64,000 nucleotides of DNA from Silene latifolia (GCF_048544455.1 NC_133532.1:13022948-13086947); one strand, 5' to 3'. Shown: positions 12,015 to 23,890, counted from the stretch's first letter. Program-made: numbers and translations. Notes: generated by a model not told the origin, from the sequence alone.

Positions 12015-13424
12015 TTTTAATATTTTATGATTATAATTGAAGAAAAATTATATAATTCATATATGACGTTCAATATTTTCTCTTAGAAATAATATTTTCT
12101 CAAATTTAATATTTTTAGCTTTAACTTCAATGTTTTAAAATAAAATACATAAGAGTTTTAATTAAAACTAATCAGTAATAATTAATTATGCATGATCAAC
12201 GTTTTATAAATAAATTTGTGACTGGTTAAATATCATATTAATCAAAATAAAATTTATTCGAATAATACAACAATCAACAATAAGTTCTCAAATTATATCA
12301 TTTCACGATAGTTTATGTCTCAAATCAATTAATATTTATTCAAAATGATGTGAACATAATTTTATGTAATTTTTAATTTTTTATGTATAACATGTGACCT
12401 TTATCTTTCAGACATATAGAGTTCAAATTCAAGTTATTCAAATGTTTTGATTGTGTCTTGCATGTGATATGTGTCAAACATATCTATGAGAAATTTGCAC
12501 CTTTTATTTTTTTAAACAATTATATATAATGATGTTTAAGAGTTTATTATCTGTAAATATAATAGGTTGAACTTTCTCAAATATTATTTTTTGATGTTTA
12601 ACGTCAAAGTATTTAATAGATAACATACAAAATATTTAACTAAAATTAATACGGAGTATTTGTTTAGTCATAATCAATATTTTATATTTGACTTATAAAT
12701 ATTTAATTCAAGATATTAAAGAAAAATGTAACGTGTTTTCTACTTTTTTATGTCGTTTATAATACTATATTACTTAATAATCATTGCTTTTGTTTTGATT
12801 ATTCAAATGCACTCGCGATCATTATGTACATACACACTCGTACACATACTCGTTATCACACTATTGAAACCTATCAAAATCTCATATGTATTCAATTTGC
12901 CTATCAAAATCTCATATGTATTCAATTTGTCCAATATAATTTTTTTTCATTCCCAGACTATACAATCTTATCTCTTAGTAGTTTTTGTAAAGTTGTGTTT
13001 TTAATATATACGATGACTCTTCCAAATATATTTTTCTTAATGGATTTAATAGTCTAAGTTTTATAACTTTCTCAAAATGTTTTTTTACGTAAATGTAAAA
13101 TATTGTGAGGCACTCACTTTAATCATCTCTACATCTCAAAATAAACATTTCAATAAATATAATGAAGATTATACTCAATTGAAAGCATTTTTCACAATGA
13201 ACATAATTATTTACAGTTTAGAATTTTTATCAAAATAACTTTTTAGTAAATTTAGAATCAAATCACCGTAGTTATTTAATATAGTTTTATAATAAAATTT
13301 ATTAAACTATAATTAATATTTTGCTGAGATTTATACTGCATTTATTATGTGTATTTAATTTCAGCTGTAATTAATACGTGTATTTAAGGTTGGGTTGACA
13401 AGTGACGCATCCACTGCGTTTCAA

Positions 13425-13430
<6 letters not shown>
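12015..13430. other. AT-rich DNA, probably Helitron C body, no gene
   Basis: Holds a perfect 30-bp tandem duplication at 12871-12930. Short open frames of 77-84 codons here overlap each other in different frames and are low-complexity; none is called. Confidence 0.4.
12871..12930. repeat. 30-bp tandem duplication
   Basis: The unit beginning CTATCAAAATCTCATATG occurs twice in a row, at 12871-12900 and 12901-12930, with at most one difference at the final base. Confidence 0.9.

Positions 13431-13518
<88 letters not shown>
13431..13518. repeat. (TA)n microsatellite, left flank
   Basis: An uninterrupted run of about 44 TA units immediately left of the element at 13523-14069. Confidence 0.95.
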
Positions 13519-13521
<3 letters not shown>

Positions 13522-13522
13522 T

Positions 13523-14065
13523 GGGATCCTATGAGAACCACCAACATAATGAGAACCGTGAGAACTCCACTTTACAGATTTTTTTTCTTAAAAATAACGA
13601 CATATTTGGATTCGGCATAGAATTTTATGCCTAGATAACATATCTCTTGGTCCAAAAAGTATAAATTATTGACCGGAATCGATACGAGAAACATTTTATT
13701 AATTTTCATGCACCTACTAGTCATTTTTCATGTATTTAACAATTTTCACGCACCTAGAACTCGTTTTTGTGCACCTAGAGCTTGATATTTTCATGCACCT
13801 AGTAATTATTTTCATGCACATAACAATTTTCATGCACCTAGTATTCGTTTCAGTGCATCTATAGCCATTTTAGTATACCTAATTGTATTTTTGTACATTA
13901 AGTTTATATTTTGTTAATAAAATCAAAATTTTTTGTTTAGCTATACTAAAAATGTGTTGGAATAAACTAAACTAAGGGTAAATGATCCATCAAAACTTTC
14001 GGAACAAGATTTGAGGATGATTTAGTAAGGGTTCTCATAATATTAGTGGTTCTCACCGGATCCTG

Positions 14066-14069
<4 letters not shown>
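13523..14069. mobile_element. MITE inserted in a (TA)n tract, Micron-like
   Basis: Left end GGGATCCTATGAGAACCAC and right end, inverted, GGGTCAGGATCCGGTGAGAA share GGATCC..TGAGAACCAC, giving terminal inverted repeats of about 40 bases. (TA)n lies on both sides, as in the Micron elements described in rice that target TA microsatellites. The interior contains multiple TTTTCATGCACCTA units. No coding frame. Confidence 0.7.
13700..13875. repeat. Short interspersed repeat units
   Basis: CATGCACCTA or near copies (GTGCACCTA, CATGCACATA, GTGCATCTA) recur about every 20-30 bases, at least seven times, inside the (TA)n-flanked MITE. Confidence 0.75.

Positions 14070-14115
<46 letters not shown>
14070..14115. 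repeat. (TA)n microsatellite, right flank
   Basis: About 23 TA units. Its right edge supplies the first bases of the 9-bp target duplication of the following MULE-like element. Confidence 0.95.
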
Positions 14116-14117
<2 letters not shown>

Positions 14118-14120
14118 ATT

Positions 14121-15021
14121 GGGTTATTCTACGCGGTAACCCTGTGTTTTTTTGAATTCTAGCTGGTAACCCTTCATTTTTCAACAACCCACATGGTAAC
14201 CCTGAACTTATCAAAAAAAGTTGTCCGTGACCCCCAACTTTTATTCCGTTAAAAAACTCCGTTAGTTTGCATGTTTATTGGGACTTGGGCTTGTTTTTTA
14301 GACTTCAAATGCTTAAATGATCAAGTAACTATGGTCTACTCAACTGAATTAAATAAATAAACCTCAAATTTTTCTAACAAATAATTATATTCTAAGTGTG
14401 GTAAGACTTAAGAGTATAACTCATAATCTTTCTATTATCATTATTATTATTATTATTATTATCATCATTTTTATTGCTTAACAAAGAATAGTAAAGTAGT
14501 AAATATACCGATCCACATCTTACCTTTGTTTTTGTTATAAAAATAATAATAACATAGTATCAATATTAACAATTATAATCCAATCTAATTTATAACAAAA
14601 ACAAAAATAAGATGTGTTTCAATATATTTACTACTTTAATATTCTTTGTTAAGCAATAAAAATGATGATAATAATAAGAATGATAATAAAAAGGTTATGA
14701 AAATAAAAAGGTTATGATAATAAGCATCCCTTTTAAAAAAAAAAAAAAGGTTATGAATTATACTCTTACCACACCTATAATATAATTATTTGTTAGAGTT
14801 GAGAAGACATAGTTACTTGACCATTTAAGCATTTGAAGTGTAAAAGACAAGCCCAAGTCTTAATAAACATTCAAACTAACGGAGTTTTTTAACGGAATAA
14901 AATTTGAGGGCCACGGAGAACTTTTTTTTTATAAGTTCAGGGTTACCATGTGGGTAGTTGAAAAACGAAAGGTTACCAGCTAGAATTCAAAAAAACACAG
15001 GGTTACTACGTAGAATAACCC
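14121..15021. mobile_element. Fold-back MULE-like MITE with 9-bp target duplication
   Basis: The 901-bp unit starts GGGTTATTCTACGCGGTAAC and ends with the inverse, GTTACTACGTAGAATAACCC. The inversion continues almost to the centre: CTAGCTGGTAACC, AACGGAGTTTTTTAACGG, GACTTGGGCTTG and ATTCTTTGTTAAGCAATAAA each recur inverted at mirrored positions, so it is close to one large palindrome with arms of roughly 450 bp. TATAAGATT occurs directly on both sides (14112-14120 and 15022-15030), a perfect 9-bp duplication typical of Mutator-like elements. No transposase frame, so it must be mobilised in trans. Confidence 0.85.
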
Positions 15022-15030
15022 TATAAGATT

Positions 15031-15740
15031 CAACAAGCGTTTACATTGAATGAAAAAGTCATTCCCTAGATAGATCAAGAATGCCATAAATTAGCGAAAA
15101 ATTAGAATATTTCAAGTATTTTATTGGTTCATAAAATGTTTGATTATGGAGTAGGTGAAGTATTTACATGATTAATGTGTAAGTGAACTGTTTATATTAA
15201 CAAGAAGTTGAGATGGTTTATTATCAAAATATCTAGACAAGTAGATAACTGTCATTATTGTAAAACATATTTTCATGATGGTTAAATCTAAAAAAGATTT
15301 TGATACCGCAATTTCAATTTCCTATGAGTTTTAATGGTGTAGTAAATGATCAAATTATTAAAATGTATAACTATCTTAGTTTTCAGTGCGCCGTGAATTG
15401 ATAGTGTTGTCAGATTGCACTTTAAATATACTTCACTCAAAATTATGATAGTAATAAGGCTACTCAATTTTTCTCATCCTACCCAAACAAATAAGCATGG
15501 TTTAGTTTTCAGTAATCAAGTTGTATTTTTTTTTTCTCAAAAAAAATGTATCAATTTGAGAAAATTGTGTATTTATTGATTAACGAAAAATGATGCTATT
15601 TTACGTTGCACTCCGATGAGCTTCTAAAGATGTTTCTGGTAAAAAGGAGCGGCTAAAATGACGTGTAGTAAAATATGAAGCATGAAGTTTAATAATTTAC
15701 CAACCATTAATTAAAATACCGAATTTCACCTTAATATTTA
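15031..15740. other. Terminal part of Helitron A, no gene
   Basis: AT-rich sequence between the fold-back element and the Helitron A hairpin. Nothing coding seen. Confidence 0.45.
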
Positions 15741-15781
15741 AAGCGACCCGTGCTTTTTGCACGGGTACAAAAACTAGTTAA

Positions 15782-16799
15782 CTAGTTTAGATCCCGCGCA
15801 ATAAATGCGCGGTATTTATAGACTTTTTATTTTTATATTACATAATCATGCTAAACTAACAGTTCATTAATTTTTAATATTTCACGTTATTATATTTTGA
15901 GGAAAAAAATTGAACTTTAAAATTATTCAAGAAAATTAAGTAAAATTGAAATGTAAAATAATAGTGGTATCTCTTTAATTGTTTATTTTTCTCATTATTA
16001 TATTTTGTTTCGAGCAAAAAAATAAACTAAAATTGAAAATTAATCCAAGAGGATTGAGTAATGTGTTGAAATACATTTTTTTTAAAATTATTTTTTATAC
16101 CACAACGCTAATGATTCCAATTTATAGATTCTCTCAACATTTTTTTGTTGTTGTGAAAGTAATCAAAACCAGTTATAGTTTTGTTTATACATAGTATGAA
16201 TAGTATGCGTCAAGTCATTATCAAATAATAATATCAATAAAAAAATTTAATAGTTTATAGTCTTATATTATTTATACTTTAATTAAAATATAATAGTTTA
16301 GTGTTTAATGAAAATTATATAATTTGATGAAAAGATTAATTTTTTGGAAAAAGAATTATATAATGAAATACATTATAATTATTAATTCCCTTATTTAGTG
16401 AATACAATTAAATTATCAATAGTTTCCTTATTTAAAAAGATGCTTTTTGGAGGGAAAATTTGTGAGTTCACCTATTCATTTAGTAAATAGGGGATGGGTA
16501 ATGTTAAATACAATATTTAGGATTGTATTTAAAAAGTTAAAACCTTCTAAATTTAGTACTAATATAGGAATTTATGATGAAATTGCACAAAAACTAATAT
16601 AATTAATAGCAATATTAAGTATTAATTTTCTATTTTAACTCCTTAAAGACAAAGAGCTATATTTATCATTTCCTTTTATTAATTTTATCTTTGTATTGAA
16701 AAAAAAAGGAGGTGGTGATCTTGACACTTGTAGAGTATTATACGGAGTATTTGATTTCAGTATCATTAAATTTAGCGACGATAGTTTTGTATTATAGGA
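15782..16799 (-). mobile_element. Helitron D, non-autonomous
   Basis: On the minus strand the hairpin ACCGCGCATTTATTGCGCGG is followed by GATCTAAACTAG, ending at 15782 next to A (15781). A plausible 5' end is TCCTATAATACAAAAC, ending at 16799 and followed by T (16800), which satisfies the A/T target rule and gives 1,018 bp. The 3' end is clear; the 5' end is tentative. It abuts the 3' end of Helitron A with only four bases (TTAA) between the two CTAG ends. Confidence 0.6.
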
Positions 16800-17132
16800 T
16801 CTTGTGTCTTTATCTCTATATTTCGTTTGTATTTGATTTTTAAGCTATTGTTGGTTGTAACGAAAAGAAACTTGTGGTATCTCTTAACCACCTTTCCCCT
16901 TTATCAATATTTAAATCGGTTATTAAACGTCATAAGTTTGTAACGCGTTATATATGAGAATTTGTGTTGATTTTTGGCACTCCCTCCCTAGTTCTTGGCC
17001 GCGAGATTAAAACTATTTATTAGGAAAAAAAAAGGTTAACAAGTACTTGTAATATTATATATATGATTGATGATATCAGTTCATATCTTTGATTGCACGA
17101 ACGACATGAACCCATGAAGGAGGTGTATATTA
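16800..17132. other. Spacer, no gene
   Basis: AT-rich; nothing recognised beyond the TA preceding the next MITE. Confidence 0.5.
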
Positions 17133-17228
17133 CTCCTTCCGTTCCGGACATTTGCTTTGAAAGGTAAATAAATGAATGGGACACTCTAATGAAAATGCAT
17201 GGTAAGCAAATGATCGAAACGAAGGGAG
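17133..17228. mobile_element. Stowaway-like MITE, 96 bp
   Basis: Begins CTCCTTCCGTTCCGGACA and ends ATCGAAACGAAGGGAG, inverted ends with TA flanks (17131-17132, 17229-17230). Very short interior without coding capacity. Confidence 0.75.
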
Positions 17229-17479
17229 TATCTAACTATCCTATGGAATGTGCGTCTTCCTTTTACATGTAATGTTCGAATGCCAATCGAATGTCATATG
17301 GTGACCAAAGTATACAACACATAATGGATGGTAACAAATAACAATACATGATTGATGATCAAATGTTGGTCTAAAACCACTTTCCATGATCTATGTATCA
17401 TGGAATTATACGGTCAAATTTGCTTTTCCATGAACCTTGCACTTCAAATTCCAATGAAAAATACCCAATTATGGGTCAA

Positions 17480-17682
17480 TAAATTCCTGGTTATTTGTTG
17501 TCCTTTTTTATTTCGAGTGTCTCAGTCAATTGTTGTCCTTTCTATTTTAGGATTGCATTTGATGAGCAATTTGATTCTTCACACCCAATTTGTTCAACTT
17601 GTCATCTTATAATTGATACCCTTCCCTTTTTTTGGTCTTTGTGCCAAAATCAAAGGACAACAAATGATCGAGACGGAGGGAG
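17480..17682. mobile_element. MITE, family shared with 39034-39238
   Basis: Ends GACGGAGGGAG followed by TA. The interior (GATTGCATTTGATGA, CACACCCAATTTG, TGGTCTTTGTGCCAAAA) matches the element at 39034-39238 along its length. The left boundary is less clear. Confidence 0.65.
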
Positions 17683-18019
17683 TACCTCTTAGTGCTGAGG
17701 ACCTAAGCTCACCTCATATAATGTAGAGTGTGTTGTAACACATCCCATTTATAGATGGGATGTTCAGCTTTGGACCCGTTTTATCCTCACTTAAGCCCAA
17801 AAAACACAAGGCATTGTTACTAATGTGATGGGTAAAAGCTTTTATAAACATATCATAAGTTCCTCAATTTCCCGATGCGGGGACAACCAAATCTCATAAC
17901 ATCATGAAGTGTTACAAACTCTCCCACTTAAAGAATACAACGTCCTCGTTGTGCCCGGAAACTGACCGCAGCCAAGCGTAGAATCAACCCCCGCTAGGTG
18001 GGTGACTCGATTAATCCCG

Positions 18020-19009
18020 TGTAGGGTAATATCCGTATAAAACCCTTAAATTATAGGACTATAACGTAAATTTAATATGCGATTTATGGTCATAAACGAA
18101 AAACAACAAAGAAACGATAAAGCATTAGAAATAACCTCGGGTCCTTTGAGATGTGGCCTAAGAACAGAAATCAAAGTAGATTTCCTCCTAATCGATACAC
18201 CCAAGACCGTCTGAGACTATGACCTTGTGCTAGAAATGTATTCTCTAATTGCCTTGCAATATTGAGAGAATTTGTTGTGAGTTTCTTTAGATGTGAGATC
18301 TAGGTTTTGAGAGAAAATTGTTCTCAAAACCCTAGTTTGTTTGCAAATGAAATGCTTAGGTTACAAAAGAGAGAGAGCCTCTCTTTTGTTTCCTCTTGCT
18401 TGGCCGGCCGTGAGCCTACATGGGGAAGTGGGCTTCCACTTCCTCTTAATTTTACCTCGTGGTCCGGTTCGTAAAATGCTAAATGTATATGACACGATTT
18501 TATTATAAATCGTCATCGGTTATCGGTTATTAAAACATCGTCTAGTAACATGAATTAGTCGATATAATAATACATGTCCGATAATGACAATATTGTATAA
18601 TTAATTTATTCAATATACATTAATCAAATATAATCGTTTATATTTAATTTACGAATTAACTGCTTAATTCGTCTTAGCCAATATTATTTAATCCGTATTA
18701 AATAAAATATCTCAACATCGCGTTTGACTAATTGTTTAGTCAATAACTCCGACTAACTGCTTAGTCAACTTTGGCATCAACATGACTGTATTTTCATACC
18801 GTCACATCTCTCAAACGTATCCTATAGGTGTGACTTTTAGGGACCAGTTGATCACCGCCATCTGTATGGCAATAACGTCAAACTTATCTAGCAAGCCAAC
18901 CGTTATTGATAAACGTGGACCAACTGACAATAATACAAAAGTATAACCTTTGATCCTTTTAGAGATTTAAATGTTATTGCACTACTTGTAGAGGACACCA
19001 GCCCCAACA
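18020..19009 (-). repeat. Copia 3' LTR (minus orientation)
   Basis: 990 bp, TGTAGGGTAAT... to ...GCCCCAACA on the plus strand. Differs from the other LTR at three sites: ATGACC/ATGCCC near 18201, TGGC/TGAC near 18869 and ATAACC/ATACCC near 18945. Confidence 0.95.
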
Positions 19010-19118
19010 AGCTCCCACTTGTCCGTACAAGTGTATGTGTAATAACGTTATCCGCACTAACTGGAGGACACAACTCCAACAAACTCCCACTTGTCCGTAC
19101 AAGTGTATGTGCGATAAC
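19010..19118 (-). repeat. Duplicated polypurine-tract region
   Basis: CTCCCACTTGTCCGTACAAG followed by TGTATGTG occurs twice, at about 19011 and 19083. On the minus strand the first copy, GGACAAGTGGGAGCT, abuts the LTR and is the working polypurine tract; the second lies about 70 bases upstream after a partial copy of the LTR end (CTCCAACA). Confidence 0.8.
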
Positions 19119-19866
19119 CGATTCTCATATTCATTTAAAATTTCTCCCACTCAATGTAAAACAATTTGCAGATCCGGATCCGCAAAGGTCGTATCTTACA
19201 ATCGATCTGTATCAAGAGTGGTTTCCCCGACTAGAGAGTAACTCAACTGATAAAACGAATTCGTATTCGAGCATGGCCATGCATTTCGATTCTGACTCCT
19301 CGAGTGGCCCTGAGAAATATCGAGTACCTGATAAAGGCTGAATATTTCCTTCAACTCGACTCCTTCCGATCTAGGCACAGCATGAAATGACCCAGAAAAA
19401 ATCTACTTGGCCCCCTGTTACGGATGACCGTGAGAAAGAAACCAAAGTCACCCAAAATCTGCCTTAGTCTCAAGAGACAGTCGATAGTCAAAAGAATCGA
19501 CTCTTAGGATCACCATGGAGGTCCTATCCACGATCTGGCACCGAATGTTATAAAACATTTAGGACTCCACGTCGATGTCACAATTGTGTCCTACGAGATA
19601 TCCGTATAAATCGCCTCTGTGATTGGTCAGTCAACCTTTTGACTTATGGCTCGTTGAACCCACCATCAACCAACGTCACAAAATAATTACCTTGAATTAT
19701 CAGCTCACGTGGGCAATTAAGGACCAAAAATATAATGTTTGTTCAGTTCACTTTGTGGTGTTCAAAATTGTCGTACAAAACCACATGAAAAACAAAATAT
19801 ATAAATATCAAAACGATGATGTCGTATAGAGTACATAAGAGAATGAATCTAATCCATAAAAGAGTA

Positions 19867-20649
19867 CTACAACTTAGGAACACGTTTAATTCCCATGGAA
19901 TTAACATGCCCTTCATCCTTATCTTGTCGTAATGGTTTAGTGAGAGGATCTGCTATGTTATCATATGTAGCAATCTTTTCTATCACTACTTCCTTTTGCT
20001 CCACGTAATCTCGGATTAGATGAGCTTTCCGTTGTACATGTCTAGACTTGTTGCTAGACTTTGGCTCCTTAGCTTGGAAGATGGCACCTCTATTGTCGCA
20101 ATAGATGGTGATCGGGTCATTCGAACTAGGCACTACTGAGAGTCCTTGTAAGAATTGACGCATCCATATCGCTTCCTTTGCAGCTTCAGACGCGGCATAG
20201 TACTCGGACTCGTCGTAGAATCTCTTTGTAACACTTTGTTTGGAACTCTTCCGGTGATCTGCAGCGCCATTAAGAGTAAAAACGAATCCAGACCGAGATT
20301 TTGAGTCATCTCGATCCGTTTGGAAGCTAGCATCTGCAGAATCGGTTGCGCATAGCTTTTGTTCGCCTCCATAAGTCAATGCCCAATCTTTAGTCCTCCG
20401 TAGGTACTTAAGAATGTTCTTGACAGCCATCCAATGTGATTCACCTGGATGCTGTTGGAATCGACTTGTCATACTCAATGCATATGCCACGTCCGGACGT
20501 GTGCATATCATGGCATACATGATTGATCCTATAGCCGAGGCATAAGGAATCCGTGTCATGCGCTCTTTCTCTTCCGGTGTCTCGGTGCCTCGAGACTTGC
20601 TCAAATGCACCCCGGAGCCATAGGAAGAAACCCCTTTGGAGTTAGTCAT
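19867..20649 (-). pseudogene. Copia RNase H region
   Basis: A 260-codon open stretch. MYAMICTRPDVAYALSMTSR and YLRRTKDW are the typical RT-RNase H connection of Copia. The RNase H core follows: SADASFQTDRDD (where most relatives have YTDADF), ESEYYAASEAAKEAIW, and YCDNRGAIF (the second Asp). NIADPLTKPL marks the usual C terminus. The reading frame is broken upstream at about 20650-20690, separating it from RT. Cut off from the RT frame, it is unlikely to be made as part of a full Pol. Confidence 0.85.
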
Positions 20650-20672
20650 GCTGAATCTCTCTAGGATCTTGT

Positions 20673-21857
20673 CTATGTAAGACTCCGACCGAGAGATAAC
20701 ATCCGACGTGATCTATCTCGATAGATACGGATGCCCAAAATTCTTTGTGCCTCACCCAGATCTTTCATCTGGAAATGGTTCTTTAACCATACTTTTACCG
20801 AAGTTAAGAGAGGTATGTCATTCCCAATCAGGAGTATGTCATCGACATACAATATTAGGAAGACAATCTTGCTCCCACTCGACTTGATATATAGACATGG
20901 TTCCTCGACCGATCGAGTAAATCCATTTTCTTTTATCACTTGGTCGAAACGATGATTCCAACTCCTAGAAGCTTGCTTAAGTCCATAAATGGAACGCTTA
21001 AGCTTGCACACTTTCTTAGGATGTAAAGGATCGATGAAACCTTCGGGTTGTACCATGTACAACTCTTCCTCCAAAAAACCGTTTAAGAAGGCGGTTTTCA
21101 CATCCATCTGCCAAATTTCATAGTCATGAAAAGCGGCAATCGCTAAGATAATCCGAATGGAACGCAACATGACTACGGGTGCAAAGATTTCATCGTAGTG
21201 CAAACCTGACACTTGGGTGAAACCTTTAGCAACTAGTCGTGCTTTATAGATATCTTGTTGACCTTCCACAGAATACTTCATCTTGTAAAGCCATTTGCAT
21301 TGAAGGGGACGAACCTTAGCAGGCAAGTCAACAAGATCCCATACGTTGTTCTCATACATGGAGTCCATCTCGGATTGCATGGCCTCAAGCCATAGCTTTG
21401 AGTCAGAACTAGTCATGGCACCTTTATAGGTCGCGGCTTCACTACTCGTTAAGAGTAGAATGTCATCTATGTCATGTTCCTCGACCATACCTATGTATCT
21501 GTCCGGAGGAATAGAGACTCTTCCCGACCTCCTAGGTTCCTCAGGAATATTCACCGCAGCCGGGATTGAAGGAATTGGTTCCTCCAATGGTTGCTCGGTA
21601 TTTGGTTCTGGAATCTCCGACAGGTCGAAGGTTCTATCACTCTTTGCATTCTCGAGAAATTCCTTCTCTAAGAATGTCGCACTAGCCGCAACAAAAACAC
21701 GTTGTTCGGTTGGCGAATAGAAGTAATGACCAAGTGTTCCTTTAGGATAACCTATAAAGTATGTCTTGACCGATCGCGGGCCGAGCTTATCCTCGTGTCT
21801 CCACTTGACATAAGCCTCGCAGCCCCAAACCCGTATAAAGGACAAGTTAGGGACCAT
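20673..21857 (-). pseudogene. Copia integrase C-terminal part and reverse transcriptase
   Basis: A 394-codon open stretch. Residues 1-60 are the integrase C-terminal region (VWGCEAYVKW, FIGYPKGTLGHYFY), then a linker, then RT from about 155 (WLEAMQSEMDSMYENNVWDLV). Catalytic positions are present: QMDVKTAFLNG at 250-260 and YVDD at 337-340. The fingers-palm features KARLVAKGFTQ and YGLKQASRSW are normal for Copia. The frame is lost after GIRIYRDRSRRMLSL, and upstream by a frameshift near 21860-21900. RT itself looks intact over the core. Confidence 0.9.
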
Positions 21858-22615
21858 TCCCTTCCATAGTTCATATGGAGTCTTGTCAATGACTTTAGAC
21901 GGACTTGGTTAAGTATTAGAGCGGTGAGAAGAGCATAACCCCACAATGAGTCAGGCAGCACGGTGTGACTCATCATGGATCGAACCATATCAAGTAGTGT
22001 TCAATTTCTCCGTTCGGACACACCATTCAACTGAGGTGTTCCAGGGGGAGTTAACTGTAAGGCAATCCCACAGTCTTTAAGGTGTTGATCAAACTCGTGA
22101 GAAAGATACTCGCCACCACGATCTGAGCGCAGTGTTTTAATCTTTCTTCCCAGTAGGTTTTGTACCCTATTCTGGTATTCCTTGAATTTCTCAAAGGATT
22201 CACTTTTGTGCTTCATTAAGTAGACATAGCCATATCTACTTAAATCGCCCGTGAAAGTGATGAAATACCTATAGCCTTCTCGTGCGGTGATTGACATAGG
22301 CCCACACACATCCGTATGTATGAGTCCTAATAGGTCAGCAGCACGCATTCCCACACCTTTGAAGGAAATTCGAGTCATCTTACCGATGAGACATGATTCA
22401 CACGTGCCAAATGATTGAAAATCAAAGGCCGAGATAGCTCCATTCTTTATGAGCTGTTTTACGCGTTTCTCATTAATGTGTCCCATACGGCAGTGCCATA
22501 GATACGTTTGATCTTTGTCACCAACCTTTAACTTTTTATTCATTACGTGTAATATTTCGGTGGTCTGATCTAAAACATAAATCCCGTTCATGGAGACTGC
22601 CTTGCCATAAATCAT
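21858..22615 (-). pseudogene. Copia GAG-pre-integrase and integrase core
   Basis: The open stretch 22001-22615 carries the integrase zinc-binding segment (WHCRMGHIN ... CESCLIGKM) and the DDE core: Asp in HTDVCGPM, Asp in LRSDRGGEYLS and Glu in NGVSERRN. The frame then breaks; DSLWGYALLTA and following residues read in another frame at about 21900-21980, so at least two frameshifts separate the core from the C-terminal domain. Confidence 0.85.
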
Positions 22616-22699
22616 ATCGTGTAATGAGAAAATGCAAGAATTATTCTCTATTACAAATGAAAAACCAAGTTTGTCAAGTGCGAAACCGAAATAATGTTT

Positions 22700-23068
22700 T
22701 TAGAAAGATCGAGTACATAATAGCGAGTTATATAAAAATAACTCGAATCCGCTAGGAAGCTGGATCACGTATGTTCCCCTCGAGACGGCAGCCACTCGTG
22801 CTCCATTCCCGACACGCAGGTCCACCTCACCCTTTACGAGGGGTTCGATGTTTCGGAGCCCCTGCACATGATTACACAAATGAGAATCACAACCAGTATC
22901 TAGTACCCAAGTTCCGTAACTTGCGTGGTTAATCTCAATCATATGAATAAAAGTAGAAGAGAAAGAAGACATACCAACAGGTTTAACGCGACCTGCTTTT
23001 ATGTCCTCATGATAAACAGGACATGTGCGCCTCCAATGCCCAGTCTTGTGGCAGTGATGGCATTCCAT
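22700..23068 (-). pseudogene. Copia zinc knuckle and aspartic protease
   Basis: Starts with a CCHC zinc knuckle (CHHCHKTGHWRRTC), followed by the protease active site WVLDTGCDSHLC; the DTG triad is intact. The open stretch ends in a degraded C terminus (YNSLLCTRSF). Stops separate it from gag on one side and integrase on the other. Confidence 0.85.
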
Positions 23069-23131
23069 GTTTTTGGTTTTGCTCTTTGTCGCGCCTGATG
23101 AGTTACTTGCCTCACCAGGCCCACTCTTACC

Positions 23132-23890
23132 TTACCCTGACTTTTTGAACTTCGGTTTACCTACTGCTAGGTCTGCCTGAGCTTTGCCCTTACCCTTGCC
23201 CTTGTTTGACACAACGAGAACATCCTGTTTCAGGCTCCCACTAAACTTCATGTCCTTCTCGGTCTGTACGAGAAGGGAGTGCAGTTCATGGGGACTTTTC
23301 TTCAAATCATTCATATAGTAATTCGCTCTAAAGAGCGCAAAACCATCGTGGAGTGAATGAAGCATGCGGTCAATCACGATGTTCTCGCTGATTTTACAAT
23401 CAAGCGCCTCCAGTCTCTCGACATTCTCAATCATGCTGAGAATGTGTGGGCTAACCGGTTGTCCCTTCTGGAGTCTCGCATCAAGGAAGCGAGTGGTATG
23501 CTCATAGGTCACGATTCTCGGTGCTTTCGAGAATTCCTTGGTGAGCGTGGTGAAAATCTTGTTTGCACCTTGGGCTATGAAGCGTTTCTGCAAATTGGAT
23601 TCCATTGCAAAAATGAGTACGTTTTTAATCGCACCCGCTTCCATGACGAAATCGTTATACTTGGCGATCTCGTTAGCTCCAGCCGTGGGGCCTGGGTTTG
23701 ACGGGATGGGCTCGATCGGAAATTTGAGCTTCCGTCACTGCGACAAAGCATTCCGTAATGCCGCCTCCGGTCGCGAAGTTTGATCCATCATTCTTGATCG
23801 AGTTGACCGATTCATCCGATTCATGAAGATCCGGCCGGACTCACGGTCCAATGTGGCACTTGGCATTGGGTCGTCAGCACGGCCAACCAT
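23132..23890 (-). pseudogene. Copia gag
   Basis: A probable start at 23890 (MVGRADDPMPSATL) loses frame after about 50 codons. The main gag part is open from 23644 to 23132 (170 codons), with the UBN2/gag features LMLHSL-like RMLHSLHDGF and ELHSLLVQTEKDM and a Lys/Gly-rich C-terminal linker (SNKGKGKGKAQ) before the zinc knuckle. At least one frameshift lies near 23700. Confidence 0.75.

Larger units (their letters stand above)
7352..15777 (+). mobile_element. Helitron A, non-autonomous, heavily interrupted
   Basis: The 3' end is clear: a hairpin ACCCGTGC-tttt-GCACGGGT at about 15745-15764, then CTAG at 15774-15777 and a flanking T, as in plant Helitrons. The 5' end is proposed at 7352-7359 continuing at 9290, because TTTATAAA (7352-7359) plus TATTATTAAAAGG (from 9290) recreates almost exactly the 5' terminus of Helitron B (TCTATAAATATTATTAAAAG), with B inserted between A and T. 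The body then holds a Stowaway, Helitron end C, the (TA)n-flanked element and the fold-back MULE. No RepHel reading frame is seen. The 3' end is solid; pairing it with this 5' end is inference. Confidence 0.55.

Noticed and set aside
12750..13057. 77- and 84-codon frames
   Set aside because: They overlap in two frames across a 30-bp tandem duplication in AT-rich DNA.
13395..13634. Frames of repeated Tyr-Ile
   Set aside because: Translation of the (TA)n microsatellite.
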